DNA of 64,000 bases, from assembly GCA_936936565.1 (NCBI GenBank), contig CAKZIX010000002.1:12405-76404 (forward strand). Direction: 5' to 3'. The stretch's first letter is position 1, and every line of letters starts with the position of its first letter. Of the stretch, positions 50,097 to 60,065 are shown one piece after another. The position numbers and the translations under genes are program-made. The notes under the pieces were generated by a model. That model was not told where the DNA came from. It saw nothing but the letters and a program-made list of their open reading frames with translations, and ran no database searches. The DNA is from an uncultured Nocardiaceae bacterium. Its GTDB lineage: Bacteria > Actinomycetota > Actinomycetes > Mycobacteriales > Mycobacteriaceae.

Positions 50097-50287
50097 ATAC
50101 GGCGTCGGCTGCGCCACGACGGCACCGGCGTGATTCGCGTGATTGCGTCGCTGCCGGCGGCGGGATGATCCGCGCGGCGGCACCGGCGTGATCCGGGCAA
50201 CTGCGGCGCCGATCATGCTGATCGCGACGGCAACGACATGATCCGGGCAACCGCGGCGCTACTCGCGCTGATCGCGGCGGCAACGGC
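50097..50287 (+). repeat. Degenerate direct repeats duplicating a start codon and signal-peptide segment
   Basis: Units beginning RTGAT start at 50097, 50130, 50139, 50165, 50188 and 50238. The last two are 50-bp tandem copies (50188-50237 and 50238-50287) matching at 41 of 50 positions, and the others are shorter, decayed versions. Because 50 is not a multiple of three, each copy puts its start in another frame; only the last is in frame with the lipoprotein. The other gap sequence (49897-50096) shows nothing recognisable. Confidence 0.65.
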
Positions 50288-50714
50288 GTGTTCCGGCGCA
50301 AACGACGACGCCGCCGACACCAGATGTCCGACGGCGACCGTGCGCGACAGTGCGGGTGCCGAGACGGCGATGCATGCCGTCGGCGGCCGCTCCTGCGACG
50401 GGACCATCGTCGAGGGGCTGGGGCTGACACCGGGAGTGTGGTGGGGCAGTCCGCGCGCGATTGTGGGCGACGGCGCGCTCGAGGTATCCCTGTCGAACCC
50501 ATCGGGCCCGGTGCGCATCGCCTACGCTCGCGGCACCTGGGACGGCGCCCGCGTACACACGCCGGCGTTTCGTGATCGCGGCCGCGGGCGCTACGAAATA
50601 GCGCCGCCGCCGGAGCCGGGCTGCTGGGTCCTCGCGATCGACGCACCGCCACCGGGCTTCGTGGTTCCGGTGCACCGGCAACCGTACGGCGGACCGTGCC
50701 CGGAGAGTCGGTAG
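50238..50714 (+). CDS. Small secreted lipoprotein
   Basis: A 158-residue protein with signal peptide MIRATAALLALIAAATACSG and lipobox ATAC (Cys 18). The mature part has three further Cys residues and a beta-sheet-like pattern with a Pro/Gly-rich end; no family recognised. The ATG at 50238 lies in the last copy of a duplicated segment, and its ATGA overlaps the stop of the preceding mini-frame. The gene converges on treY with two bases between the stops. Confidence 0.65.
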   Translation: MIRATAALLALIAAATACSGANDDAADTRCPTATVRDSAGAETAMHAVGGRSCDGTIVEGLGLTPGVWWGSPRAIVGDGALEVSLSNPSGPVRIAYARGTWDGARVHTPAFRDRGRGRYEIAPPPEPGCWVLAIDAPPPGFVVPVHRQPYGGPCPESR

Positions 50715-50716
50715 GT

Positions 50717-53080
50717 TCAGGCGCTGGTGAGCAGCGCGACGGGAAGCCGCGCGAAAATCTCGGCCACCTGCATCTTGCCGGCGCAGTTGCGGCCTGTGAG
50801 CCGGTCCACCCAGGTCCCGTCCGGCAACGCGAGAACTGTATCGCCCCAACCGGTTTCGGCCAACGCGACGCTGTGTCGCGCGGCCAGCGCCAGCACCTCG
50901 ACGGGCCCGTCGGCGGCGCCGCGCCCGAACCCGATCAGGTGATCGGCGGCCGAACCCGACGCGTACACCGGCAGGTAGGACCCGCCGACGAAGCAGTGCG
51001 GGCGCTGGCGCCGCAGCCACAACGTGTGGGCGACCGTCCAGAGCTTGGCGCGGCCGGTACCGTCCAGCGGCGGCGGCTCGCCGAGCGCGGACAGGGCGGC
51101 CCGCCGGATCCCGAAATCCACCGGACGGCGATTGTCTGGGTCGACGAGCGTGTCTTCCCACAACTCGCTGCCCTGGTAGAGATCCGGAATGCCGGGGCCG
51201 GCCAGCTGTAACAGCTTTTGGCCCAATGCATCCGACCATGCGTGCACCGCGAGATCGGCGACCAGGAAGGTCATCGCTTCGCCCACCGGCCCGTCGGCCA
51301 CGGCATCGACCCACGTGTGCACCGCGGCCTCGAAGGCGACGTCGGGGCTGGACCACGAGGTATGGGTGCCGGCCTCGCGCATCGCCTTCTCGGCGTAGGC
51401 GTGCAGCCGCTGCCGCAGTGCCGCGGTGGGCGCACGATCGGCGGGCCACACGCCGAACATGTTCTGTAGCAGGAAGTTTCCGAGCGCTGGGTCCGGGCTC
51501 AGGGTGCTCCGCTCCCATTCGGCGATCCGGTCGGCCCACACCTGTGCCACCTGCGAGAGCACGCCGATGCGCGCTCGAACGTCTTCGCCGCGTTTGGTGT
51601 CGTGCGTCGACAGCGTGGTCATCGACGCCGGCCAGCGGTGCGCTCGTTCCACGTTCGCGAGGTGAAATTCATTGACGGACAGACCGAAACGTGCCGGAGT
51701 GCCGCCCACTTCCTGCAGCGACACCAAACGTGAGAGTCGGTAGAACAAGCAGTCTTCGACGGCTTTTGCCTGCGCCGCGCCGCAGCACTGCTGGAACCGC
51801 GCCGCCGCCTCGCCGCGCCAGGCGAGCGCCCGCACCACGATCGCCAGCGGCTCCCGCAGATCGGGCCGACGCCGCTGCAGATCGGCGACCAGTCGCCCGA
51901 CCAGCCCTTCCAGCGGCGCATAGTCGCTGCGGTACACCGGCATTGCCGCCAGCAACTCGACGATCGCGGTGGTCAGCTCCGCGGTGGCCGCGCCGTCCGC
52001 GTGCGCGTCACGCTGTACCGCGGCCACCAGGCGGCGCACCTCCGGCACCAGATGTTCTTGCAGTACGGCACGTTTGAGCCGATCCTCGGCGCGGCGCACG
52101 GCCACGTCGTCGCCGCCGGATCCGGTGCGGGTGCGAGCCAGCTCCGTCAGCGCGGCCTCGCCCGCCGGATCGACGAACACCCCGCCGAGCTGGGCGAGCG
52201 CGTCGTAGCCCGTGGTGCCGTCGATCGGCAGCGTGGCATCCAGCGGTTCGCGCTCGCCCAGAATCTTCTCGATCACGATCCAGCGCCCGGATCCGACGAT
52301 CGAACGCAGTTGACGCAGGTACTGCGCCGGATCGGCCAGGCCGTCCGGGTGATCGACGCGCACGCCGTCGACAAGGTCGTGCTGCACCCAATGTGCCAGC
52401 TGCTTATGGGTCGCGCCGAAGACGTGCGGGTTCTCCTGCCGAACTGCGGCAAGCGAATTCACGGTGAAGAACCGCCGGTATGTCGCCACACCCGACTGCC
52501 AGCGAACGAGCCGGTAGTGCTGGCGGTCGTGCACCGCCAACGGATTGTCGCCGTCGCCGAAAGTGCCTGGCGCCAACGGGAATCGCTGCTCGTGCAGCGC
52601 CAGCATAGGTTCGGGCCCGGTGCGGTCGACGGTGAGCGCGGCCGGATCGTTCTCGCTGCTCATCGCCGGAATCGCCAGCCGCCCGCCGACCCCGTTGTCC
52701 GGCGACCAATCAATGTCGAAGAACTGCGCGTACTGCGACCCGGCACCGAACTTGAGCACATCCCACCACCACGGATTCTGTCGTGGATCGGCAACGCCGA
52801 GATGGTTGGGCACGATATCGATCACCAAACCCATGGTGCGGCTACGCAATTCGCTCGCCAATTCGGCAAGCGCACCCGGACCGCCGAGCGCAGCCGACAC
52901 CGTCGTCGGATCGGTGACGTCGTAGCCGTGCGTGGAGCCATGCGCCGCAGTCAGCACCGGCGACAGATAGAGGTGCGAAACACCAAGTGTGGCAAAGTAA
53001 TCGACGAGACCGCAGACATCGCGCAGCGTGAGCGTGTCGGGGCGCAGCTGCAGCCGGTAGGTGCTCGAAATCGGTACCAC
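50717..53080 (-). CDS. treY: Maltooligosyl trehalose synthase TreY
   Basis: TreY turns the reducing end of maltodextrins into a trehalose unit, which TreZ then releases. The 787-residue GH13 protein starts with STYRLQLRPDTLTLRDV and shows HGYDVTDPTTVSAALGG, VIDIVPNHLG, the catalytic-region DGVRVDHPDGLADP and a C-terminal KLWTVAHTLWLRRQRP block. The GTG start is three bases after the treX stop, so the two are one operon (treX first, then treY). Confidence 0.94.
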   Translation of the reverse strand: MVPISSTYRLQLRPDTLTLRDVCGLVDYFATLGVSHLYLSPVLTAAHGSTHGYDVTDPTTVSAALGGPGALAELASELRSRTMGLVIDIVPNHLGVADPRQNPWWWDVLKFGAGSQYAQFFDIDWSPDNGVGGRLAIPAMSSENDPAALTVDRTGPEPMLALHEQRFPLAPGTFGDGDNPLAVHDRQHYRLVRWQSGVATYRRFFTVNSLAAVRQENPHVFGATHKQLAHWVQHDLVDGVRVDHPDGLADPAQYLRQLRSIVGSGRWIVIEKILGEREPLDATLPIDGTTGYDALAQLGGVFVDPAGEAALTELARTRTGSGGDDVAVRRAEDRLKRAVLQEHLVPEVRRLVAAVQRDAHADGAATAELTTAIVELLAAMPVYRSDYAPLEGLVGRLVADLQRRRPDLREPLAIVVRALAWRGEAAARFQQCCGAAQAKAVEDCLFYRLSRLVSLQEVGGTPARFGLSVNEFHLANVERAHRWPASMTTLSTHDTKRGEDVRARIGVLSQVAQVWADRIAEWERSTLSPDPALGNFLLQNMFGVWPADRAPTAALRQRLHAYAEKAMREAGTHTSWSSPDVAFEAAVHTWVDAVADGPVGEAMTFLVADLAVHAWSDALGQKLLQLAGPGIPDLYQGSELWEDTLVDPDNRRPVDFGIRRAALSALGEPPPLDGTGRAKLWTVAHTLWLRRQRPHCFVGGSYLPVYASGSAADHLIGFGRGAADGPVEVLALAARHSVALAETGWGDTVLALPDGTWVDRLTGRNCAGKMQVAEIFARLPVALLTSA

Positions 53081-53083
53081 GGC

Positions 53084-55180
53084 TCAGGCCACCCTACGCA
53101 ACACGAGCAGCGATCGGCTGCCCACCGGGACCGTCGCACCGGCATCGAAACGCGCCGCACTGCGCCCGTCGGGCGTGAACGTGTCGATCGCTACTTCCCA
53201 GGTGCGGCCGTAAACCACAGCGGGCGTAGCGAATTCGATCGGCTCGTCGTGCGCGTTGAAGCACAGCAGAAACGAGTCGTCGGCGATGCGCTCACCCCGG
53301 TGATTCGGTTCCGGAATGCCGGCACCGTTGAGAAACACCGCCAGGCTCTTGCCGAACCCGCTGTCCCAATCCGCGGGCGTCATCTCCGCGCCGGACGTCG
53401 TCAACCAGGCGATGTCGCGAGTCTGCTCACCGCTGCGGATCGGCCGGCCCTCGAGAAACCGGCGGCGCCGAAAGACCGGGTGGCGCGTGCGCAACGCAAT
53501 CACGTTGCGCGCGAACTCCAGCATGCTGGCCTCGGACTGCAGCTGGCTCCAGTCCATCCAGGACAGCGGCGAATCCTGGCAGTAGACGTTGTTGTTGCCC
53601 TGCTGAGTGCGGCCCAGCTCGTCGCCGTGCCCGATCATCGGCGTGCCCTGCGACAGGATGAGGGTGGCAAACAGGTTGCGGCGCTGGCGCGCTCGCAAGG
53701 CCGCGATCGCCGGATCGTCCGTGGGCCCCTCCACCCCACAGTTCCAGGACCGGTTGTGGCTCTCGCCGTCCCGATTGTCCTCGCCGTTGGCTTCGTTGTG
53801 TTTCTCGTTGTAGGACACCAGGTCTGCCAACGTGAACCCGTCGTGCGCGGTGACGAAATTGATGCTCGCGCTCGGCCGGCGTCCCGTCACCTCGTACAGA
53901 TCCGACGATCCCGTCAACCGAGACGCGAACTCACCCAACGTCGCCGGCTCACCCCGCCAGTAATCCCGAACCGTGTCACGGTATTTGCCGTTCCATTCCG
54001 TCCACAGCGGCGGGAAGTTGCCCACCTGATAGCCGCCCTCGCCGACATCCCACGGCTCGGCAATCAACTTCACCTGGCTGATCACCGGATCCTGCTGCAC
54101 GATATCGAAAAACGAACTGAGCCGGTCGACGTCGTGTAACTCCCGTGCCAGCGTCGCCGCCAGATCGAAACGGAACCCGTCGACATGCATGTCCAACACC
54201 CAATACCGCAGCGAATCCATGATCAACTGCAAGGTGTGCGGATGCCGCACATTGAGACTGTTGCCGGTACCCGTGTAGTCCATGTAGAGCGCCGGATCGT
54301 CCTCGGTCAGCCGGTAATACGCCTGATTGTCGATGCCGCGGAAGCCGATGGTCGGCCCCTTGTGATTGCCCTCGGCCGTGTGGTTGTAGACCACGTCGAG
54401 AATCACTTCGATACCGGCGGCGTGGAAATCGCGCACCATCGCCTTGAACTCCGAGACCGTAGTACCCGGCTTGTGCGCCGAGGCGTACTCGTTGTGCGGC
54501 GCCAAGAACCCGAAAGTGTTGTAGCCCCAGTAGTTTCGCAAACCCAATTCCAGCAGCCGCTGATCCTGCAGGAACTGGTGCACCGGCATCAACTCGATCG
54601 CCGTCACGCCGAGGCTCTGCAAGTGCTCGATGATCACCGGATGCGCGAGGCCCGCATACGTGCCGCGCAGTTCCTCCGGCACCCCCGGATGCGTCGCCGT
54701 CATCCCCTTCACATGCGCCTCGTAGATCACCGTCTCGTGATACGGCCGCCGCGGCGCCCGGTCGGCGCCCCAATCGAAATACGGGTTGATCACCACCGTG
54801 CTCATCACGTGGCCCAGCGAATCGCGGCCGTACTCGTAGAGCGAGGGATCCCCGTCGAAGGCGCCGTCGAACGCCTTGCCGTACGGATCGAGCAACAGCT
54901 TCGACGGGTCACAACGCAACCCCTGCGCCGGATCGTACGGACCGTGCACCCGCCAGCCGTAGCGCTGGCCCGGCGCGACATTCGGCAGATAGGTATGCCA
55001 GACGAACCCGTCGACCTCGTCCAGCGCGATGCGCTCCTCGGTGCCGTCCTTGGCGATCAGACACAGCTCGACCCGCTCGGCGACCTCGGAGAACAACGAA
55101 AAGTTCGTCCCCGCACCGTCGTACGTGGCGCCGAGCGGATACGCCGTCCCCGGCCACACCTGCGTCGTCGCCTCCGCCAT
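53084..55180 (-). CDS. treX: Glycogen debranching enzyme TreX/GlgX
   Basis: An isoamylase-type enzyme of 698 residues that removes alpha-1,6 branches from glycogen and so supplies linear chains to TreY. It has a CBM48 domain (about 10-120), VDGFRFDLAATL (nucleophile Asp), LIAEPWDVG (acid Glu) and VTAHDGFTLADLVSY. The ATG at 55180 follows TAGGGT (minus strand 55193-55188) by 13 bases without an SD, so the treXY mRNA is probably leaderless. The open frame extends upstream only through repeats. Confidence 0.95.
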   Translation of the reverse strand: MAEATTQVWPGTAYPLGATYDGAGTNFSLFSEVAERVELCLIAKDGTEERIALDEVDGFVWHTYLPNVAPGQRYGWRVHGPYDPAQGLRCDPSKLLLDPYGKAFDGAFDGDPSLYEYGRDSLGHVMSTVVINPYFDWGADRAPRRPYHETVIYEAHVKGMTATHPGVPEELRGTYAGLAHPVIIEHLQSLGVTAIELMPVHQFLQDQRLLELGLRNYWGYNTFGFLAPHNEYASAHKPGTTVSEFKAMVRDFHAAGIEVILDVVYNHTAEGNHKGPTIGFRGIDNQAYYRLTEDDPALYMDYTGTGNSLNVRHPHTLQLIMDSLRYWVLDMHVDGFRFDLAATLARELHDVDRLSSFFDIVQQDPVISQVKLIAEPWDVGEGGYQVGNFPPLWTEWNGKYRDTVRDYWRGEPATLGEFASRLTGSSDLYEVTGRRPSASINFVTAHDGFTLADLVSYNEKHNEANGEDNRDGESHNRSWNCGVEGPTDDPAIAALRARQRRNLFATLILSQGTPMIGHGDELGRTQQGNNNVYCQDSPLSWMDWSQLQSEASMLEFARNVIALRTRHPVFRRRRFLEGRPIRSGEQTRDIAWLTTSGAEMTPADWDSGFGKSLAVFLNGAGIPEPNHRGERIADDSFLLCFNAHDEPIEFATPAVVYGRTWEVAIDTFTPDGRSAARFDAGATVPVGSRSLLVLRRVA

Positions 55181-55206
55181 GCGGGCAACCCTAGCTGTGT
55201 TGAATT

Positions 55207-55270
55207 GCCCGCGCTGCGCTCGGGCGGTTCGCAGTGTTGGATGGCCTCGCTGCGCTCGGCGGGTTCGCGC
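55207..55270. repeat. Two REP-like copies between treX and bioA
   Basis: GCCCGCGCTGCGCTCGGG at 55207 and GCCTCGCTGCGCTCGGCGGG at 55244, each followed by a GGTTCGC motif. Same family as at 30977 and 59884. They fill most of the 133-bp gap. Confidence 0.6.
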
Positions 55271-55313
55271 GCCCTGCCTCGCGCGAACGGTGGTCGGTCG
55301 GCGTCGTGATGAG

Positions 55314-56564
55314 TTACGCGGCGCGCGCGGCGGCCAGCATCGCAGTCGTGATGTGTTCCAGATCCGACTCCGAGCAGACGAACGGCGGCATTGCGTAGAC
55401 GAGGTTGCGGAACGGGCGCAGCCACACACCGTGGGCGACGGCGGCGTCGGTGGCGGCCTGTAGGTCGACGGGGTGGTCGAGCTCGAGCACGCCGATCCCG
55501 CCCAACACGCGGACCTGGGCGAACTCGCGGGCCGGCGCCAACCCGGTGTCGAGCCCGGCCGCCAGCGCGGCGACCTCGGCGCGCCAGTCGCGGGACAACA
55601 ACAGCTCGATGGATGCCACGGCAATGGCGCAGGCCAGCGGATTGCCCATGAACGTCGGACCGTGCATCAGTGCGCCGTGCCCGGCGCTGATCACCTCCGC
55701 GATGTGCGCGGTGCACAGCATGGCGGCCAGCGTGAGATAGCCGCCGGTCAACGCCTTGCCGACGCACATGACATCGGGTCGCACGCCCGCGTGTTCGAAC
55801 GCGAACAGCTCGCCGGTGCGTCCGAAACCCGTTGCGATCTCGTCGAACACGAGCAACACGTCGTGTTCGTCGCAGGCCCGTCGCAACACGCGCAGGTATT
55901 CCGGGGAGTGGAAACGCATGGCACCGGCGCCCTGTACCACCGGTTCGACGATCACTGCGGCGACCTCGTGCGCGTGGGCGGCGATCAGCGCGGTCAGCGA
56001 CGCCGCGTAGTCCGCGTCGTACTCGGCAGGCGGCGCCGGCGCGAACACCTGCACAGGCAGGATGTCGGACCACAGGGCATGCATGCCGCCGTCGGGATCG
56101 CAGACGCTCATGGGGGAGAAGGTGTCGCCGTGGTAGCCGCGCCGCCACGTGAGCAGCCGGCGCTTCTCGGGACGGCCGCTCGCCCGCCAGTACTGCAGAC
56201 AGGTCTTGATCGCGACCTCGACCGACACCGAGCCGGAATCGGCGAGAAAGACTTTAGGCAAACCGGTGAGTTCGACGAGCAATTGCGACAGCCGCACCGC
56301 GGGCTCGTGGGTGAGGCCGCCGAACATCACGTGACTCATCTTCGAAAGCTGTTGGGCGGCAGCCGCGTCGAGCACCGGATGCCGGTAGCCGTGCACGGCC
56401 GCCCACCACGAGCTCATCCCGTCGACGAGTTCGCGGCCATCCGCCAGGCGCAATCTCGTGCCCGCCGCCGAGGCCACCACGAGGGGGCGGGTGCTGGGCG
56501 GGAAAGCGCCATAAGGATGCCAGACATGTTCGGCGTCCGCGGCCACGATGTCGTCGAGTTGCAC
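55314..56564 (-). CDS. bioA: Adenosylmethionine--8-amino-7-oxononanoate transaminase BioA
   Basis: BioA makes 7,8-diaminopelargonate from KAPA with S-adenosylmethionine as amino donor. The 416-residue class III transaminase starts [15 protein letters not shown], has [31 protein letters not shown], and the PLP lysine in [16 protein letters not shown]. The GTG start lies just beyond the shared operator, with TAAGCT inside the palindrome arm 14 bases upstream, so expression should follow the same biotin regulator as bioFD. Confidence 0.94.
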   Translation of the reverse strand: MQLDDIVAADAEHVWHPYGAFPPSTRPLVVASAAGTRLRLADGRELVDGMSSWWAAVHGYRHPVLDAAAAQQLSKMSHVMFGGLTHEPAVRLSQLLVELTGLPKVFLADSGSVSVEVAIKTCLQYWRASGRPEKRRLLTWRRGYHGDTFSPMSVCDPDGGMHALWSDILPVQVFAPAPPAEYDADYAASLTALIAAHAHEVAAVIVEPVVQGAGAMRFHSPEYLRVLRRACDEHDVLLVFDEIATGFGRTGELFAFEHAGVRPDVMCVGKALTGGYLTLAAMLCTAHIAEVISAGHGALMHGPTFMGNPLACAIAVASIELLLSRDWRAEVAALAAGLDTGLAPAREFAQVRVLGGIGVLELDHPVDLQAATDAAVAHGVWLRPFRNLVYAMPPFVCSESDLEHITTAMLAAARAA

Positions 56565-56571
56565 AGGTCAG

Positions 56572-56602
56572 GAGCTTACTTGAACAGTGTTCAAGTAAGC
56601 TC
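56572..56602. promoter_or_regulatory. BioQ-type operator: 31-bp perfect palindrome with two embedded -10 boxes
   Basis: The arms 56572-56586 and 56588-56602 are exact reverse complements around one central base and contain the BioQ core TGAAC-N3-GTTCA. The outer part of each arm reads TAAGCT, a good -10 box, outward on each strand, 14 bases before the bioF ATG and the bioA GTG. One bound repressor dimer would cover both promoters. Confidence 0.88.
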
Positions 56603-56609
56603 TCGCGGC

Positions 56610-57737
56610 ATGGACCCACTGCGTTGGCTCGACGATCGCGAGCAACAGCGGCGCGCCGCCGGGCTGCGCCGCGAACTGAGCCCGCGCACGCCGGCCGCGG
56701 CGTTGATCGATCTGGCCTCCAACGACTACCTGGGCCTGGTGCGCCACCCCGAGGTCGTGGACGGCGCGATCGCGGCCACCCGGCGCTGGGGCGCCGGATC
56801 GACGGGCTCCCGGCTGGTCACCGGCACCACCACCGAGCATGCGCTGCTCGAGCGCGAGCTCGCCGAGTTCGTGGGGGTCGAATCGGGGCTGGTGTTCTCG
56901 TCGGGCTACACCGCGAACCTGGGCGTGGTCACCGCGCTCAGCGGCCGCGACGCACTCGTGGTGTCCGACGCCGGCAGTCATGCGTCGCTGGTCGACGCGT
57001 GCCGGTTGTCGCGATCCCGGGTGGTGGTCACGCCGCATCGCGACGTCGAGGCCGTCGACGCGGCCCTGCGCGAGCGCACCGAGGAGCGCGCACTCGTGCT
57101 CACGGACTCGGTGTTCAGCGCCGACGGCGATCTCGCGCCGTTACGTGAGTTGCACGCCGTGTGTCGCGCGCACGCTGCGGTGCTGATCGTCGACGAGGCG
57201 CACGGTCTCGGCGTGCGCGGTGCGGGCGGGCGTGGACTGGTCCACGAGCTCGGACTGGCCGGCGAACCGGACCTCGTGGTCACCGCGACGCTGTCGAAGT
57301 CGCTGGCCAGCCAAGGCGGCGTCGTGCTCGCCGGCGAGCGCGTGCGCGCGCACCTGGTCGACGCGGCTCGGACCTTCATCTTCGACACGGGGCTGGCCCC
57401 GGCCGCCGTCGGTGCGGCCCGCGCGGCGCTCGCCGTGCTGCGGCGCGAGCCCGAGCGGGCGCAGGCCGTACTGGATCGGGCCGCCGACCTCGCCGCGATC
57501 ACCCGCGTCGCGGCACCCGAATCGGCCGTGGTTTCGGTGATCATCGGTGACGCCCAGCCCGCGTTCGACGCGTTCCTGGCCTGCCGGGAGCAGGGACTGA
57601 GCGTCGGCTGCTTCCGTCCGCCGTCGGTGCCCGAGGGAACCTCACGGCTACGGCTCACGGCGCGGGCCACCCTCACTCCCGACGAGCTGGCCACCATCGA
57701 TCGGGTGCTCACCGACGTGCTCGCCGCGACGGTATGA
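56610..57737 (+). CDS. bioF: 8-Amino-7-oxononanoate synthase BioF
   Basis: BioF condenses pimeloyl thioester with alanine to give KAPA, the substrate of BioA. The 375-residue PLP enzyme has [42 protein letters not shown] and the PLP lysine in [14 protein letters not shown]. The ATG is eight bases after the palindrome, and the frame upstream is antisense to bioA. The stop overlaps the bioD ATG (ATGA). Confidence 0.95.
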   Translation: MDPLRWLDDREQQRRAAGLRRELSPRTPAAALIDLASNDYLGLVRHPEVVDGAIAATRRWGAGSTGSRLVTGTTTEHALLERELAEFVGVESGLVFSSGYTANLGVVTALSGRDALVVSDAGSHASLVDACRLSRSRVVVTPHRDVEAVDAALRERTEERALVLTDSVFSADGDLAPLRELHAVCRAHAAVLIVDEAHGLGVRGAGGRGLVHELGLAGEPDLVVTATLSKSLASQGGVVLAGERVRAHLVDAARTFIFDTGLAPAAVGAARAALAVLRREPERAQAVLDRAADLAAITRVAAPESAVVSVIIGDAQPAFDAFLACREQGLSVGCFRPPSVPEGTSRLRLTARATLTPDELATIDRVLTDVLAATV

Positions 57738-58402
57738 CGCACCTGTTCGTCACCGGCACCTCGACGGAGGTCGGCAAGACGGTGGTCACCGCGGCGCTGG
57801 CCGCCGTCGCCGGCGCGGTCCGGGTGGTCAAACCGGCGCAGACCGGGGTGGCGCCGGGGGAGCCCGGCGACGTAAACGAGATCGCGCGGCTGTCCGGAGT
57901 CACCGACGTGCTCGAACTCGCGCGCTACCCCGACCCGTTGGCACCCGACACCGCCGCTCGGGTCAGCGGACTGGCGCCGCTGCGCTTCGACGACGTACTC
58001 GCCGCGCTCGACGCTCCCGGACTCACCCTCGTCGAGGGTGCCGGAGGCCTGCTGGTCGGTCTCGGCGAGGGCGGCTTCACGCTGCTCGACGTGGCGCGCG
58101 AGTTGGACGCGCCGGTCCTCGTCGTCGCGGCGGCGGGGCTGGGCACCTTGAACCATTCGGCGCTGACGGTGCGCGCGTTGCTCGCCGAGCGGGTGCCGCG
58201 TGCCGGGATCGTGATCGGATCCTGGCCTGCCGCACCGGATCTCGCGACCCGCTGCAACGTCGACGACCTGCCGCGCGTCACGGGAATCGACGTTGTCGGG
58301 TCGGTGCCGGCGGGTGCCGGCGCCCTCGACCCCGCCGAGTTCCGGCGCCGGGCCCGCACCTGGTTCGACCCCGAATGGACGTCGCGATACCTCGGTCGGT
58401 GA
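57734..58402 (+). CDS. bioD: Dethiobiotin synthetase BioD
   Basis: BioD closes the ureido ring of dethiobiotin using ATP and CO2. The 222-residue protein has the P-loop variant [16 protein letters not shown], the VKPAQTGV substrate loop and [11 protein letters not shown]. It is translationally coupled to bioF. bioB, the last step, does not follow here; sthA does. Confidence 0.94.
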   Translation: MTHLFVTGTSTEVGKTVVTAALAAVAGAVRVVKPAQTGVAPGEPGDVNEIARLSGVTDVLELARYPDPLAPDTAARVSGLAPLRFDDVLAALDAPGLTLVEGAGGLLVGLGEGGFTLLDVARELDAPVLVVAAAGLGTLNHSALTVRALLAERVPRAGIVIGSWPAAPDLATRCNVDDLPRVTGIDVVGSVPAGAGALDPAEFRRRARTWFDPEWTSRYLGR

Positions 58403-58443
58403 AACAATGTCGGCGAGGCATCGATGCCGAAGTGTCCTGGGAC

Positions 58444-58456
58444 CGAGCGAAGCGAG
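58444..58456 (-). repeat. REP-like copy just before the sthA start
   Basis: CGAGCGAAGCGAG ends ten bases before the sthA ATG. Its surroundings (CCGAAGT upstream, AGGCATG downstream) match those of the copy before sepF, so the same unit abuts two unrelated start codons. Confidence 0.6.
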
Positions 58457-58465
58457 ACGGCAGGC

Positions 58466-59869
58466 ATGCACGATTTCGACGTACTGATCATGGGATCCGG
58501 CCCCGGCGGCCAGCGCGCGGCGATCGCTGCGGCAAAGCTGGGTAAACGGGTCGCCGTCGTGGAGCGGCGCGACATGATCGGCGGTGTCTGCATCAACACG
58601 GGCACCATCCCGTCCAAGACCCTGCGCGAGGCCGTCGTCTACCTCACCGGTATGTCGCAGCGGGAAATGTACGGCAGCTCTTACCGCGTGAAGGAAGAGA
58701 TCACCAGGGACGACCTGATGGCGCGCACCCAACACGTCACCGGTCGTCAAATAGACGTCGTGCGAAGCCAATTGGGCCGCAATCACGTCACCTTGCTCAC
58801 CGGGCTCGGCGCCTTCGTCGACCCGCACACGATCCAGATAACCGACGGCTCCAGCCGCGCGCGCACCGTCACCGCCGACAAGATCATCATCGCGACCGGC
58901 ACCCGTCCGGCACGGCCGTCCACCGTCGAATTCGACGGCCGCACCATCATCGACTCCGACGGCATCCTGCAACTCGAACGCATCCCGCAATCGATGGTGG
59001 TGGTCGGGGCCGGCGTGATCGGCATCGAATACGCGTCCATGTTCGCCGCGCTCGGCACCAAGGTCACCGTGATCGAGCGCCGCGACACCATGCTCGACTT
59101 CTGCGACCGCGAAGTCGTCGAAGCATTGAAGTACCAGCTGCGTGACCTGGCGGTCACCTTCCGGTTCGGGGAAAGCGTTGCGGCCGTGGAGAAATACGAA
59201 CGCGGCGCGGTGACCATCCTGGAATCCGGCAAGAAGATCCCCGCCGAAACCGTGATGTACTCCGCCGGGCGCCAAGGCGTCACCGAAGAACTGGCGCTCG
59301 ACAAGGCCGGCCTGGAAGCCGACGCGCGCGGGCGCATCAAGGTGGATGCGCAGTTCCGCACCTCGGTACCGCACATCTATGCCGTCGGCGACGTCATCGG
59401 GTTCCCGGCGCTGGCCGCCACCTCGATGGAGCAGGGCCGCCTCGCCGCCCACGACGCCTGCGGCGAACCCGCGCACGAAATGAACGAACTACAGCCGATC
59501 GGGATCTACACGATCCCCGAGATCAGCTTCGTCGGCAAAACCGAAGACCAGCTCACCAAGGAGAAGGTGCCCTTCGAGGTCGGCATCTCGCGCTACCGCG
59601 AGCTGGCACGCGGCCAGATCGTCGGCGATTCCTACGGCGTGCTGAAGCTGCTCGTCTCACCGGACGACCGAAAGGTGCTGGGCGCGCACATCTTCGGCAC
59701 CCAAGCCACCGAACTGGTCCACATCGGGCAGGCCGTCATGGGCTGCGGCGGCACCGTCGACTACCTGGTGGACGCAGTGTTCAACTACCCGACGCTGGCC
59801 GAGACGTACAAGGTGGCCGCACTCGACGCCACCAACAAGATCCGCCAGCTCGCGGTCCTGAGCGACTGA
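58466..59869 (+). CDS. sthA: Soluble pyridine nucleotide transhydrogenase SthA
   Basis: A flavoprotein that exchanges hydride between NADPH and NAD. The 467-residue protein has an FAD loop ([19 protein letters not shown]), [10 protein letters not shown] in place of the disulphide motif of lipoamide dehydrogenase (the second Cys is a Thr, as in SthA), a second nucleotide loop ([19 protein letters not shown]) and a C-terminal dimer domain. The ATG at 58466 starts the FAD fold; an upstream in-frame ATG (58424) would add 14 residues encoded by a repeat. Confidence 0.92.
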   Translation: MHDFDVLIMGSGPGGQRAAIAAAKLGKRVAVVERRDMIGGVCINTGTIPSKTLREAVVYLTGMSQREMYGSSYRVKEEITRDDLMARTQHVTGRQIDVVRSQLGRNHVTLLTGLGAFVDPHTIQITDGSSRARTVTADKIIIATGTRPARPSTVEFDGRTIIDSDGILQLERIPQSMVVVGAGVIGIEYASMFAALGTKVTVIERRDTMLDFCDREVVEALKYQLRDLAVTFRFGESVAAVEKYERGAVTILESGKKIPAETVMYSAGRQGVTEELALDKAGLEADARGRIKVDAQFRTSVPHIYAVGDVIGFPALAATSMEQGRLAAHDACGEPAHEMNELQPIGIYTIPEISFVGKTEDQLTKEKVPFEVGISRYRELARGQIVGDSYGVLKLLVSPDDRKVLGAHIFGTQATELVHIGQAVMGCGGTVDYLVDAVFNYPTLAETYKVAALDATNKIRQLAVLSD

Positions 59870-59883
59870 GCTCGAGTTGATTT

Positions 59884-59960
59884 GCCCGCGCTGCGCTCGG
59901 GCGGGTCGCGGCGCTTCCCGCCGCGTCTTCCTCCGGTCGCACTCGCTGCGCTCGTGAGCG
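59884..59960. repeat. REP-like copies after sthA
   Basis: GCCCGCGCTGCGCTCGGG at 59884 and CACTCGCTGCGCTCGTGAG at 59940. They share the core found near sepF, sthA, treX and at 30977. No terminator hairpin with a T-tract is seen, so they may serve that role. Confidence 0.6.
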
Positions 59961-60065
59961 CTCCCTGCGTGCAGACGCGGCGACGCGCCGCTCACGGGGC
60001 TCGGGCGGTGGGCAGCAACGGTTTATCGATTTGCTGCGTCGTGCGGGTACGGGTTGGATCGAGGT

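Noticed and set aside
46876..55180. Trehalose locus as a horizontally acquired island
   Set aside because: Base composition and codon choice look like the surroundings, and treXYZ genes lie in the equivalent region in M. tuberculosis; only the inserted genes between treZ and treY differ.
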